From an uncultured Prevotella sp. (GTDB lineage: Bacteria; Bacteroidota; Bacteroidia; Bacteroidales; Bacteroidaceae): a DNA stretch of 13,274 nt. Shown here one piece after another: positions 5,622 through 13,274 of the stretch. The notes under the pieces were generated by a model. That model had not been told where the DNA came from. It searched no databases and saw only the letters and a list, made by a program, of their open reading frames with translations. The stretch is from positions 1 through 13,274 of the forward strand of contig CALCUV010000305.1 of the NCBI GenBank assembly GCA_937906765.1. Reading direction: 5' to 3'. The position numbers and the translations under genes were made by a program. Each line of letters starts with the position of its first letter. Position 1 is the stretch's first letter.

Positions 5622-7019
5622 ATGACAGCAGTAATTCTCTGTGTAATTCTAATAGGTTTTTTGCTCATTGCTACGGAAAGTTTTCATCGCATCAATAAAG
5701 CTTCTGTAGCAATGCTTATGGGAGTTGTCTGTTGGATACTCTATATTGGTTGGGGCACAGATTATGTGTTGCAACAATATGGTACTCAATTTTCTGACTT
5801 TTTAGCAGATACACCAGATTGCAAGGTGCATGAAGCGAAGTTGTTTATTGCTGAAAATGTCTTTGTTAATTATTTGCAACAAGGAGCACAGATTGTCTTT
5901 TATTTGCTTTCAACCATGTCAATAGTTGAAGTGTTAACCAATAATGGATGCTTTGACTTTTTGAAAGTGTGGTTGAGAACACGCTCTGCCAGAAAATTTT
6001 TCTGGATTCTATGTTTGATAACTTTTTTGTTGTCCATGAATCTAGATAATCTCACAACCGTAGTGTTGATGTTGGGAATTGTGAGAGTGCTTATAAAGGA
6101 AGAGAAGTTGAGATGGATATTTGGTAGTGCGATAGTCATCACCGCAAATGGCGCAGGAGCATTAACGGTTATTGGTGATTCAACAACGCTTATGTTGTGG
6201 ATTAAAGGATTGGTAACTCCCGCACATTTGAGCATGAACCTGTTATTACCCATACTCGTAGGGTTAGGGGTTATATTATTGCTCATCTCTCGGAAATTAC
6301 CGCGTCAATTGCAATTCCAAGATACGACACCAAGGTATCGCGGTGATGATTCTATTTTAAATAGATGGCAATACCTGTTGATGCTCATAGTCGGAATCTG
6401 TGGATTATGGTTTGTTCCCACATTCCACAAGTTAACACTCTTGCCACCTTTTGTAGGATCGCTCTGTGTATTGTCTGTGTTGTGGATTCTTAATGAATTA
6501 TTTAATCGCACGCTTTTCTCTTCAGGAAGAATGGTGCACAACACGAATAAACCCTTAGCCTTGCAATACGACACCATTCAGAATTTGCTTTTCTTTATGG
6601 GAATCTTCTTGGCTCTCGGAGCTATGCAAGAAACGGGTAAATTAGACAGATTCTTTGTTGATATTGCGAAAACCATTAGCAATGTGTATAGTTTAAGTGG
6701 AATTGTCGGTGTGTTGTCCGCATTCTTTGGGAATGTCACGATAACGTTGACCAGTATATCGCTTTTTGCAAGTCCAGAGATAATTTCAAATGTTGAATTT
6801 GCACAAGAATTTATTGCTGATGGAAACTTCTGGGTATTGCTCAGTTACACAACAGCCTTTGGTGCGTCTCTGCTTACCATAGGTTCTGTTTCAGGTTTCT
6901 CATTAATGAAAATGGAGAACGTAAGTTTCCTCTGGTATGTGCGACACATGACCTTCAAAGTGGTTGCCGGATGGTTAGCAGGTTTGGTTGTGTATGGCAT
7001 TATAGACATGGGTTTTTAA
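5622..7019 (+). CDS. nhaD: NhaD-type Na+/H+ antiporter
   Basis: This 465-residue polytopic inner-membrane protein belongs to the NhaD/ion-transporter superfamily, exchanging external protons for cytoplasmic sodium (or lithium). Family blocks are seen: the N-terminal ATESFHRINKASVAMLMG (17-34), MSIVEVLTNNGCFDFL (99-114), FLLSMNLDNLTTVVLM (135-150) with the conserved DNLTT at 142-146, and TANGAGALTVIGDSTTLMLW (174-193). The C-terminal half contains alternating hydrophobic segments with FFGNVTITLTS and TTAFGASLLTIGSVSG. The start at 5622 gives a hydrophobic first helix. It follows tRNA-Gly by 19 bases and precedes atpD by 32 bases with no visible terminator or promoter, so co-transcription with ATP synthase is likely. 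It would couple the proton gradient to sodium homeostasis. Substrate is inferred from family. Confidence 0.87.
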   Translation: MTAVILCVILIGFLLIATESFHRINKASVAMLMGVVCWILYIGWGTDYVLQQYGTQFSDFLADTPDCKVHEAKLFIAENVFVNYLQQGAQIVFYLLSTMSIVEVLTNNGCFDFLKVWLRTRSARKFFWILCLITFLLSMNLDNLTTVVLMLGIVRVLIKEEKLRWIFGSAIVITANGAGALTVIGDSTTLMLWIKGLVTPAHLSMNLLLPILVGLGVILLLISRKLPRQLQFQDTTPRYRGDDSILNRWQYLLMLIVGICGLWFVPTFHKLTLLPPFVGSLCVLSVLWILNELFNRTLFSSGRMVHNTNKPLALQYDTIQNLLFFMGIFLALGAMQETGKLDRFFVDIAKTISNVYSLSGIVGVLSAFFGNVTITLTSISLFASPEIISNVEFAQEFIADGNFWVLLSYTTAFGASLLTIGSVSGFSLMKMENVSFLWYVRHMTFKVVAGWLAGLVVYGIIDMGF

Positions 7020-7036
7020 TAATTGAAAGAAAATAG

Positions 7037-8572
<1,536 letters not shown>

Positions 8573-8577
8573 AGAAT

Positions 8578-8811
8578 ATGAAGGTAATTATTTTATCTCC
8601 CGAGAAAAAACTTTACGAAGCAGCAGTTGAAAGGTTAGTGGTTCCTGGCGAGATGGGGCAATTTGAAGTGCTTGAAAATCATGCACCAATTATTTCAACT
8701 TTGGTGAAAGGTTTGGTGTCTTGTTTCGGTGCAGAGAATTATACCATTGAGATTCAATCAGGTTTTATTGAATGCGTCAACAATACAATAAATATTTGTG
8801 TTGAACTCTAA
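8578..8811 (+). CDS. atpC: ATP synthase F1 subunit epsilon (short form)
   Basis: At 77 residues this epsilon contains only the N-terminal beta-sandwich: KVIILSPEKKLYEAAVERLVVPG, the hallmark GQFEVLENHAPIISTL and a closing IEIQSGFIECVNNTINICVE. The C-terminal two-helix domain of about 50-60 residues found in E. coli epsilon is absent. That domain is the one that can extend and inhibit F1, so epsilon-type autoinhibition should not occur here. Short epsilon is, to my knowledge, common in Bacteroidetes, so this is not a truncation. It assembles with gamma in the central stalk. It lies 5 bases after atpD and its 3' end overlaps the next gene by 14 bases. Confidence 0.93.
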   Translation: MKVIILSPEKKLYEAAVERLVVPGEMGQFEVLENHAPIISTLVKGLVSCFGAENYTIEIQSGFIECVNNTINICVEL

Positions 8812-9214
8812 AACAGAAATCGTGAAAGCTACATTAAAGTCAATTTGGAAATTGGGACTGATTTATGCGTTGCTTGCGCCCTTAATGTGCTATCTGGAAT
8901 TGCGTTATGTAGAAGGAGGACGTGCAATGATTGCACCGCAAATCATTCTGCCGATTATTTTCTTTATAGCGACGCTCGTTTCACTTTCTATTTATCATCA
9001 CTTGCTTGCAAACAAACCGCAGTTTGTCACCGTGTTTCACATGGCGAATAACATAGCACGTTTGTTGTTAGGACTTATAGTTGCGTTAATCTATTTGTTT
9101 GTCATTGAGCAAGAGCACATGATTCTGTTTACGCTAAACCTCTTGGTTTATTACTTTACTGCATTATGCTTTACGTCCGTGCACTTTATCTGCATGGAGC
9201 GCAAGAAGCAATAA
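8798..9214 (+). CDS. Four-helix membrane protein, AtpI-like
   Basis: This 138-residue protein has four predicted membrane helices (about 15-33, 45-65, 80-104, 108-128) and a basic C-terminal end (CMERKKQ). It occupies the position held in Bacteroidetes ATP synthase clusters by a small membrane protein between epsilon and subunit a, similar in size and topology to AtpI (UncI), which aids c-ring assembly. Sequence similarity to E. coli AtpI is too weak to see, so the assignment rests on position and topology. The start is uncertain: GTG 8798 and TTG 8801 overlap atpC, and GTG 8822 would give a non-overlapping start eight codons shorter. A 303-base gap follows. Confidence 0.7.
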   Translation: MLNSKTEIVKATLKSIWKLGLIYALLAPLMCYLELRYVEGGRAMIAPQIILPIIFFIATLVSLSIYHHLLANKPQFVTVFHMANNIARLLLGLIVALIYLFVIEQEHMILFTLNLLVYYFTALCFTSVHFICMERKKQ

Positions 9215-9517
9215 GATAAGTTAAGGTTCGCCAGTATTTAGTTGAAGAGATTAAAATACGTGAATGACCTACCAACGGAATTAACTATGAATTAGCGTGA
9301 AAATTAAGTGGCAAAGAGTTTAAATTATTTGTTACTTAATTTAAATTCTATGCGACTTAGTTTTTCCTAAGATTGGTATAGTTTCATGAGGGATTATAAT
9401 ATGGTATGATATGCAATAAGCATCATGCGGTAATCTTCATAGATTCATAATTTTCTCACTAAGAAATACGCCTAACTTGCGAAACTTAAATTCAATAAAA
9501 TTAGCGATTGGTTATAC
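9215..9517. other. Non-coding gap between the F1 and Fo parts of the cluster
   Basis: No protein gene is visible on either strand. The gap contains repeat copy 2 (9303-9369) and a hairpin at 9406-9426 (ATGATATGC with GCATCAT, 5-base loop and a two-base bulge). No perfect TAnnTTTG element is found here, so I cannot assign a promoter, but the gap is far larger than the others in the cluster and could carry a separate start or processing signal for atpB. Confidence 0.6.
9303..9369 (+). repeat. Dispersed stem-loop repeat, copy 2
   Basis: It aligns without gaps to 1249-1315 at 55 of 67 positions. The stem arms are ATTAAGTGGCAAA (9303-9315) and TTTGTTACTTAAT (9328-9340), again with a 12-base loop. 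The two changed pairs become G-U in plus-strand RNA, so all 13 pairs persist. The boxes ACTTAAT (9334) and ACTTAG (9355) keep the 21-base spacing, and the tail TTTTTCCTA is identical. Located 150-215 bases before atpB. Confidence 0.72.
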
Positions 9518-10582
9518 ATGAATAGATACATGAAATTGATATTCATCGTCGGTCTAATCTTTGCTACCGTTCTTCCCGTTAAAGCATCGGGTGGGGGAGG
9601 CGAAGATGGAAAGATTGATGTGAAGAGTATCGTGTTGGGACATATGAGTGATGCCTACGATTGGCACATTACAACTTACGAGGGTCACCATATTTCCATA
9701 CCACTTCTTGTTATTGTCAAAGGTGAAAACTCAGGTTGGCACGCTTTCAGCAGTAGTAAGGTTACGCATGGAGACACTTATAATGGTTTTTACATTAATG
9801 AAACCAACGGCAAGATTTATGAAAAACTTGCAGATGGTAGTTCTGTAAGACCATGGGATTTCTCGATTACAAAGAATGTGGCACAACTTTGGATTGTTGT
9901 GATTGTAATGCTCACAATCTTCTTAAGCGCTGCACGATGGTATAAAAAGAATAGTGCTACTCAGCAAGCTCCGAAGGGATTTGTTGGTTTGGTGGAGATG
10001 ATGGTTATGATGGTTCACGACGATATTATTCGTCCGAGCATCGGAGAAAAACATTATAAGAAGTTTGCTCCTTACTTGCTTACGTGTTTCTTCTTCATCT
10101 TCATTACTAACTTGTTAGGGTTGATCCCTCTCTTCCCTGGCGGTGCGAACCTTACGGGTAACATAACCATTACCTTCTTCTTGGCATTTTGCACCTTGCT
10201 TGCCATCAACTTGTTTGGCAATAAGGAGTATTGGAAGGAAATCTTTTGGCCTCCAGTGCCCGTATTCTTGAAGTGTCCCATACCTATTATGCCATTGGTG
10301 GAACTGCTTGGCATTATTTCTCGACCCTTCTCACTGATGGTGCGTCTCTTTGCCAACATTATGGGTGGTCACGCGGCTATCTTGTCATTCACTTGTGTGA
10401 TTTTTATAACCTTCACAATTGGTATAGGCATAGGTTCGGCATTAACTCCCGTGAGTCTGATTCTCATGATATTTATGAACTGCTTGGAATGCTTGGTTGC
10501 ATTCATTCAGGCATACGTCTTTACGATGCTTTCGGCTGTGTTCATTGGTATGGCACATCCTGAACCTCATCATCACAAATAA
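9518..10582 (+). CDS. atpB: ATP synthase Fo subunit a
   Basis: This 354-residue membrane subunit forms the two proton half-channels against the c-ring. The essential arginine is R276 in SRPFSLMVRLFANIMGGH (268-285). Other conserved parts are ITNLLGLIPLFPGGANLTGN (196-215), MPLVELLGIISRP with E262, and AFIQAYVFTMLSAVFIG (328-344) with Q331. Residues 1-115 form an extension absent from E. coli: a signal-peptide-like start (MKLIFIVGLIFATVLPVKAS) followed by a Gly/His-rich periplasmic-type stretch (SDAYDWHITTYEGHHIS). This is usual in Bacteroidetes. The start could be ATG 9518 or ATG 9530, both in frame. The His-rich tail ends HHHK. atpE follows after 34 bases. Confidence 0.96.
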   Translation: MNRYMKLIFIVGLIFATVLPVKASGGGGEDGKIDVKSIVLGHMSDAYDWHITTYEGHHISIPLLVIVKGENSGWHAFSSSKVTHGDTYNGFYINETNGKIYEKLADGSSVRPWDFSITKNVAQLWIVVIVMLTIFLSAARWYKKNSATQQAPKGFVGLVEMMVMMVHDDIIRPSIGEKHYKKFAPYLLTCFFFIFITNLLGLIPLFPGGANLTGNITITFFLAFCTLLAINLFGNKEYWKEIFWPPVPVFLKCPIPIMPLVELLGIISRPFSLMVRLFANIMGGHAAILSFTCVIFITFTIGIGIGSALTPVSLILMIFMNCLECLVAFIQAYVFTMLSAVFIGMAHPEPHHHK

Positions 10583-10604
10583 AAAATAATTTACTAATAA
10601 ATAA

Positions 10605-10850
<246 letters not shown>

Positions 10851-10859
10851 ACTTTATTT

Positions 10860-10950
10860 TTATTCAACTTCATCATCGCAGATGGCGTATCTAACGTGAG
10901 GAGTATATAGATGCTTATTCGCAAGTCATCTCTTTGATGTAGTTGAATAA
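10860..10950 (+). repeat. Long inverted repeat forming a branched structure between atpE and atpF
   Basis: Arms at 10860-10874 and 10936-10950 pair at 14 of 15 positions (left TTATTCAACTTCATC, right GATGTAGTTGAATAA). Inside are two smaller hairpins, AGAT/ATCT at 10880-10892 and AGATG/CATCT at 10909-10931, giving a possible three-way junction. It starts nine bases after the atpE stop and ends eight bases before the atpF ATG. It lacks a T run, so it is probably a processing, stability or translation element rather than a terminator. Confidence 0.6.
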
Positions 10951-10958
10951 TCTGACTT

Positions 10959-11477
10959 ATGGATTCTTTGAACCTCCCATCTATCCTTAGTCCTGACCTT
11001 GGACTATTGTTTTGGATGTTGATAGCGTTTCTTGTAGTCTTCGGAATATTGGCGAAGTTTGGTTTCCCTATCATTACGTCAATGGTTGAAGAACGCAAGA
11101 ATTTCATTGACGAGAGTCTTACGAATGCTCGCGTTACCAATGAAAAGTTAGCAACATTGAAGGCAGAGAGCGAGAAGATTTTGAAGGAAGCCCACGAGCA
11201 ACAAGCTGCAATTTTGCGTGAAGCGAAAACAACTGGTGATAAAATAATCGCAGATGCACAACGTAAAGCCCAGGAAGAAGGTGCAAAAATCCTTGAAGAA
11301 ACCAAACTCCAAATTCAGGCTGAACGTGAACGTGCGCTTCAAGATATAAAGGGTGTAGTATCTCAACTTTCTATTGCTATTTCAGAGAAGGTAATGCGTC
11401 AGAATCTTGCAACTACTGATGCACATGAAAACTACATCAATTCATTGCTTGATGAAATCCAACCTTCTAAAGATTAA
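10959..11477 (+). CDS. atpF: ATP synthase Fo subunit b
   Basis: This 172-residue peripheral-stalk subunit anchors F1 to the membrane as a dimer. One N-terminal membrane helix (about 14-38, LGLLFWMLIAFLVVFGILAKF) is followed by a long charged, Ala/Glu/Lys-rich coiled coil (about 42-150, with NEKLATLKAESEKILKEA and QRKAQEEGAKILEETKLQIQ), and a C-terminal part that meets delta (AISEKVMRQNL). Length is close to the E. coli protein with a slight N-terminal extension. The ATG is preceded by the branched inverted repeat, which could tune its translation against atpE. The gene ends nine bases before the preferred atpH start. Confidence 0.95.
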   Translation: MDSLNLPSILSPDLGLLFWMLIAFLVVFGILAKFGFPIITSMVEERKNFIDESLTNARVTNEKLATLKAESEKILKEAHEQQAAILREAKTTGDKIIADAQRKAQEEGAKILEETKLQIQAERERALQDIKGVVSQLSIAISEKVMRQNLATTDAHENYINSLLDEIQPSKD

Positions 11478-11486
11478 TTGAAGCGT

Positions 11487-12026
11487 ATGGACTTTGGGAT
11501 AATTTCTTCGCGTTATGCGCGTGCCCTTCTCTCTTTTGCAATTGAGAACAAGGAAGAGCATGTAGTGTATGCAGAAATGCAGAATTTGGGACAAGTGTTC
11601 CAAAAGATGCCACAATTTCAGCAGACATTGCAGAATCCTGTTGTCTCTAACGAGCAGAAGTTGAAACTTCTTATAGCTGCCTCTACGATAAAAGGAACAG
11701 TGTCAGCATCAACAGAGCGCTTTGCACAACTTATTATTGAAAAGCGTCGTTGCGACATGATGCAATTTGTTGCATCGTCATTCATTGTTCAGTATCGAAA
11801 GCATTGTGGCATTACTAAATCACGTTTCATTGTTCCAACACCTGTGTCTGAACAGACATTGTCAAGAATGAAGGCAATGGTTCAGCGTGTTGTTAATGGA
11901 CAAGTTGAATTTGAAACAGTAATTGATGCTTCAATTGGTGGCGGTTTCGTGTTAGAGTACGACACGTATCGTGTTGATGCTTCCTTAAAGACGCAGTTAC
12001 AAAAAATCAGTAAGGGAATCTCGTAA
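11487..12026 (+). CDS. atpH: ATP synthase F1 subunit delta
   Basis: This 179-residue peripheral-stalk subunit (OSCP homologue) links the b dimer to the top of alpha3beta3. The N-terminal helical domain starts MDFGIISSRYARALLSFAIE, the typical pattern. The C-terminal part has the hallmark DASIGGGFVLEYDTYRVDASLKTQLQKI. I choose ATG 11487 over the in-frame TTG 11478, which directly abuts the atpF stop (11475-11477), because the shorter form matches family N-termini; the longer form would have 182 residues. The stop codon (12024-12026) lies in the loop of a terminator-like hairpin. Confidence 0.92.
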   Translation: MDFGIISSRYARALLSFAIENKEEHVVYAEMQNLGQVFQKMPQFQQTLQNPVVSNEQKLKLLIAASTIKGTVSASTERFAQLIIEKRRCDMMQFVASSFIVQYRKHCGITKSRFIVPTPVSEQTLSRMKAMVQRVVNGQVEFETVIDASIGGGFVLEYDTYRVDASLKTQLQKISKGIS

Positions 12027-12043
12027 GAACGAGATTAGTTTTT
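12017..12043 (+). terminator. Terminator-like hairpin overlapping the atpH stop codon
   Basis: Perfect 7-bp stem AATCTCG (12017-12023) and CGAGATT (12030-12036) with loop TAAGAA, which contains the atpH stop. AG and then five T (12039-12043) follow. This is the form of a modest intrinsic terminator inside the operon, upstream of atpA. Translating ribosomes reaching the stop would melt the stem, so termination may depend on translation. Confidence 0.5.
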
Positions 12044-12045
12044 AG

Positions 12046-12108
12046 AGTACAGAGTGTGCGAAGTACAGAGTTAATGTTCTATGCAGGAAAAGCATGTATT
12101 TATCATGC
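12046..12108 (+). repeat. Short direct repeat and hairpin in the atpH-atpA spacer
   Basis: AGTACAGAGT occurs twice (12046-12055 and 12062-12071, 16-base period). A small hairpin GCATG/CATGC (12092-12096 and 12104-12108, 7-base loop) follows. No promoter element is recognised. The 139-base spacer is unusually long for atpH-atpA. Confidence 0.4.
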
Positions 12109-12165
12109 CTACCTTCTTGTTTGCTCGTACCTCGTTAACTTGACTACTAAATTGATAATTTACTT

Positions 12166-13137
12166 ATGGACAAAATAAAACCTAGTGAGGTTTCAGACAT
12201 ACTCCTTCAACAATTAAAAGAGGTCAACATCGATGTTCAACTTGAAGAAGTCGGTGTTGTGCTTACTGTTGGTGATGGCGTGGTGCGTATTTACGGTTTG
12301 AACAATGTTACCGAAAACGAATTGATTGAATTCGAAAACGGTGTGATGGCCGTAGCAATGAACCTCGAAGAAGATAATGTTGGCGCCGTGCTTCTTGGTC
12401 CTTCGGTAGGGATTAAGGAAGGGCAGACTGTGAAACGTACAGGTAAGGTAGCTTCTATTGAAGTAAGCGAAGAAATGCTTGGACGTGTCATCAATCCTCT
12501 TGGACAACCTCTTGATGGAGGTGTAGCAATTGGAGGTGAAAAGTTCCTTATGCCTCTTGACCGTAAAGCTCCTGGCGTTATCTATCGTCAACCTGTTTGT
12601 GAAGCAATGCAAACCGGTCTTAAGGCAGTTGACTCAATGATTCCTATTGGCCGTGGTCAGCGTGAGTTGATTATTGGAGACCGCCAGACAGGTAAGACAG
12701 CAATTGCTATTGACACGATCATCAATCAGCGAGGTGCCTACGAAGCAGGTAAACCTGTATATTGTATATATGTAGCTATTGGTCAAAAGGCTTCAACTGT
12801 TGCTAACATCGTGAATACATTGCGTTCAGCAGGTGCAATGCCTTATACTATTATAGTAAGTGCTACAGCTGCCGATCCCGCCGCATTGCAATACTTTGCC
12901 CCAATGGCGGGGGCTGCAATCGGAGAATATTTCCGCGACCAAGGAATGCACGCCCTCGTTGTGTACGATGACCTTTCAAAGCAGGCAGTTGCATATCGTG
13001 AAGTGTCACTAATTCTTCGCCGCCCCTCAGGTCGTGAAGCATATCCTGGTGATGTCTTCTATCTTCACTCACGTTTGCTCGAACGTGCCGCAAAGATTAA
13101 CAATCAGCAGGAAGTTGCCGCTCAGATGAACGCGTAA
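12166..13137 (+). CDS. atpA: ATP synthase F1 subunit alpha, truncated by disruption
   Basis: The first 322 residues are normal alpha subunit: N-terminal barrel with [11 protein letters not shown] (35-44) and [17 protein letters not shown], the P-loop GDRQTGKT (171-178), [19 protein letters not shown] (269-275 region) and [20 protein letters not shown] (285-304). After QQEVAAQMN the family continues with about 200 more residues starting D-L-P, but here codon AAC (13129-13131) is followed by GCG TAA. No alpha-like sequence is found in any frame of the remaining 137 bases, so this is not a simple frameshift. The lost part includes the SxSRVGG arginine-finger region and the C-terminal helical domain, so the product could not complete a working F1. 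Either an insertion or rearrangement, or an assembly join, explains the break. The expected downstream atpG is absent from the window. Confidence 0.9.
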   Translation: MDKIKPSEVSDILLQQLKEVNIDVQLEEVGVVLTVGDGVVRIYGLNNVTENELIEFENGVMAVAMNLEEDNVGAVLLGPSVGIKEGQTVKRTGKVASIEVSEEMLGRVINPLGQPLDGGVAIGGEKFLMPLDRKAPGVIYRQPVCEAMQTGLKAVDSMIPIGRGQRELIIGDRQTGKTAIAIDTIINQRGAYEAGKPVYCIYVAIGQKASTVANIVNTLRSAGAMPYTIIVSATAADPAALQYFAPMAGAAIGEYFRDQGMHALVVYDDLSKQAVAYREVSLILRRPSGREAYPGDVFYLHSRLLERAAKINNQQEVAAQMNA

Positions 13138-13274
13138 GTAAAAATAAAATTTATGCCCTTAATATTACAAATAAAAAACAAAGTCAACGTTTGTTCAGAA
13201 AGTTTTCACTTAATCACAAAAGAAGACGCCATTTTTTGTGCATTTTTAATCAGTATTTTCGACATTTTATGTCA
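13132..13274 (+). other. Unidentified sequence beyond the atpA break, with an open frame to the edge
   Basis: This AT-rich stretch is foreign to atpA. A frame from ATG 13154 stays open for 40 codons to the window edge (starting MPLILQIKNKVNVCSESFHL) and is preceded by an AT-rich leader like those of other genes here. It could be the start of a gene within an inserted element or chance. A 5-bp hairpin GACAT/ATGTC sits at 13261-13273. I recognise no transposase, intron or known terminal repeat. Confidence 0.35.

Noticed and set aside
13126..13140. Group II intron or intein as the cause of the atpA break
   Set aside because: No GTGYG intron start at the junction, and an immediate stop codon excludes an intein. 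An insertion element is still possible but no terminal repeat is recognised.
13132..13274. Simple frameshift in atpA
   Set aside because: None of the three frames after the break encodes the expected D-L-P continuation or any alpha-subunit motif.

Overview
The window looks like chromosomal DNA from a Bacteroidales bacterium, most likely Prevotella or a close relative. Four things point there. Gene starts are preceded by AT-rich leaders rather than Shine-Dalgarno boxes. Perfect TAnnTTTG (-7) promoter elements of the Bacteroidetes type are present. The ATP synthase genes run atpD-atpC-atpI-like-atpB-atpE-atpF-atpH-atpA, the Bacteroidetes order with beta/epsilon first. AtpB carries a long secreted-type N-terminal extension. 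The genus is an inference from protein similarity I recognise, not from a search.

Left part (1-1627): a minus-strand gene of unknown family runs off the left edge. It is followed by 1.14 kb with no convincing protein gene. That stretch is not empty. On the minus strand a perfect -7 element (1093-1100) and a strong intrinsic terminator (604-641) bracket about 480 bases rich in hairpins, which is best read as a structured non-coding RNA. On the plus side, 1249-1315 is one copy of a 67-base dispersed stem-loop repeat. The second copy lies inside the ATP synthase cluster at 9303-9369.

Middle part (1628-5441): five plus-strand genes form a housekeeping cluster. They encode a DUF1599/Nmad1 protein built as a tandem duplication, a MauE/DoxX-like membrane protein fused to a thioredoxin-like domain, triosephosphate isomerase, a periplasmic SPOR-domain protein and GTP cyclohydrolase I.

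Right part (5481-13274): a promoter and tRNA-Gly(CCC) sit 19 bases upstream of an NhaD-type Na+/H+ antiporter, which is 32 bases upstream of atpD. No terminator is visible between them, so tRNA, antiporter and F1Fo ATP synthase may share a transcript. The proton-binding site of the c subunit is of the H+ type, so NhaD would link the proton gradient maintained by the ATPase or respiration to sodium export. RNA-level structures punctuate the cluster: a repeat copy in a 303-base gap before atpB, a closed multi-helix structure between atpE and atpF, and a terminator-like hairpin overlapping the atpH stop.

The most striking anomaly is atpA. The reading frame is excellent for about 322 residues and then stops abruptly in the middle of a highly conserved block. 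AT-rich sequence unrelated to atpA follows to the window edge. The arginine-finger region and the whole C-terminal domain are missing, and atpG is not in the window. This is either a mobile-element insertion or rearrangement in a normally essential gene, or an assembly junction.
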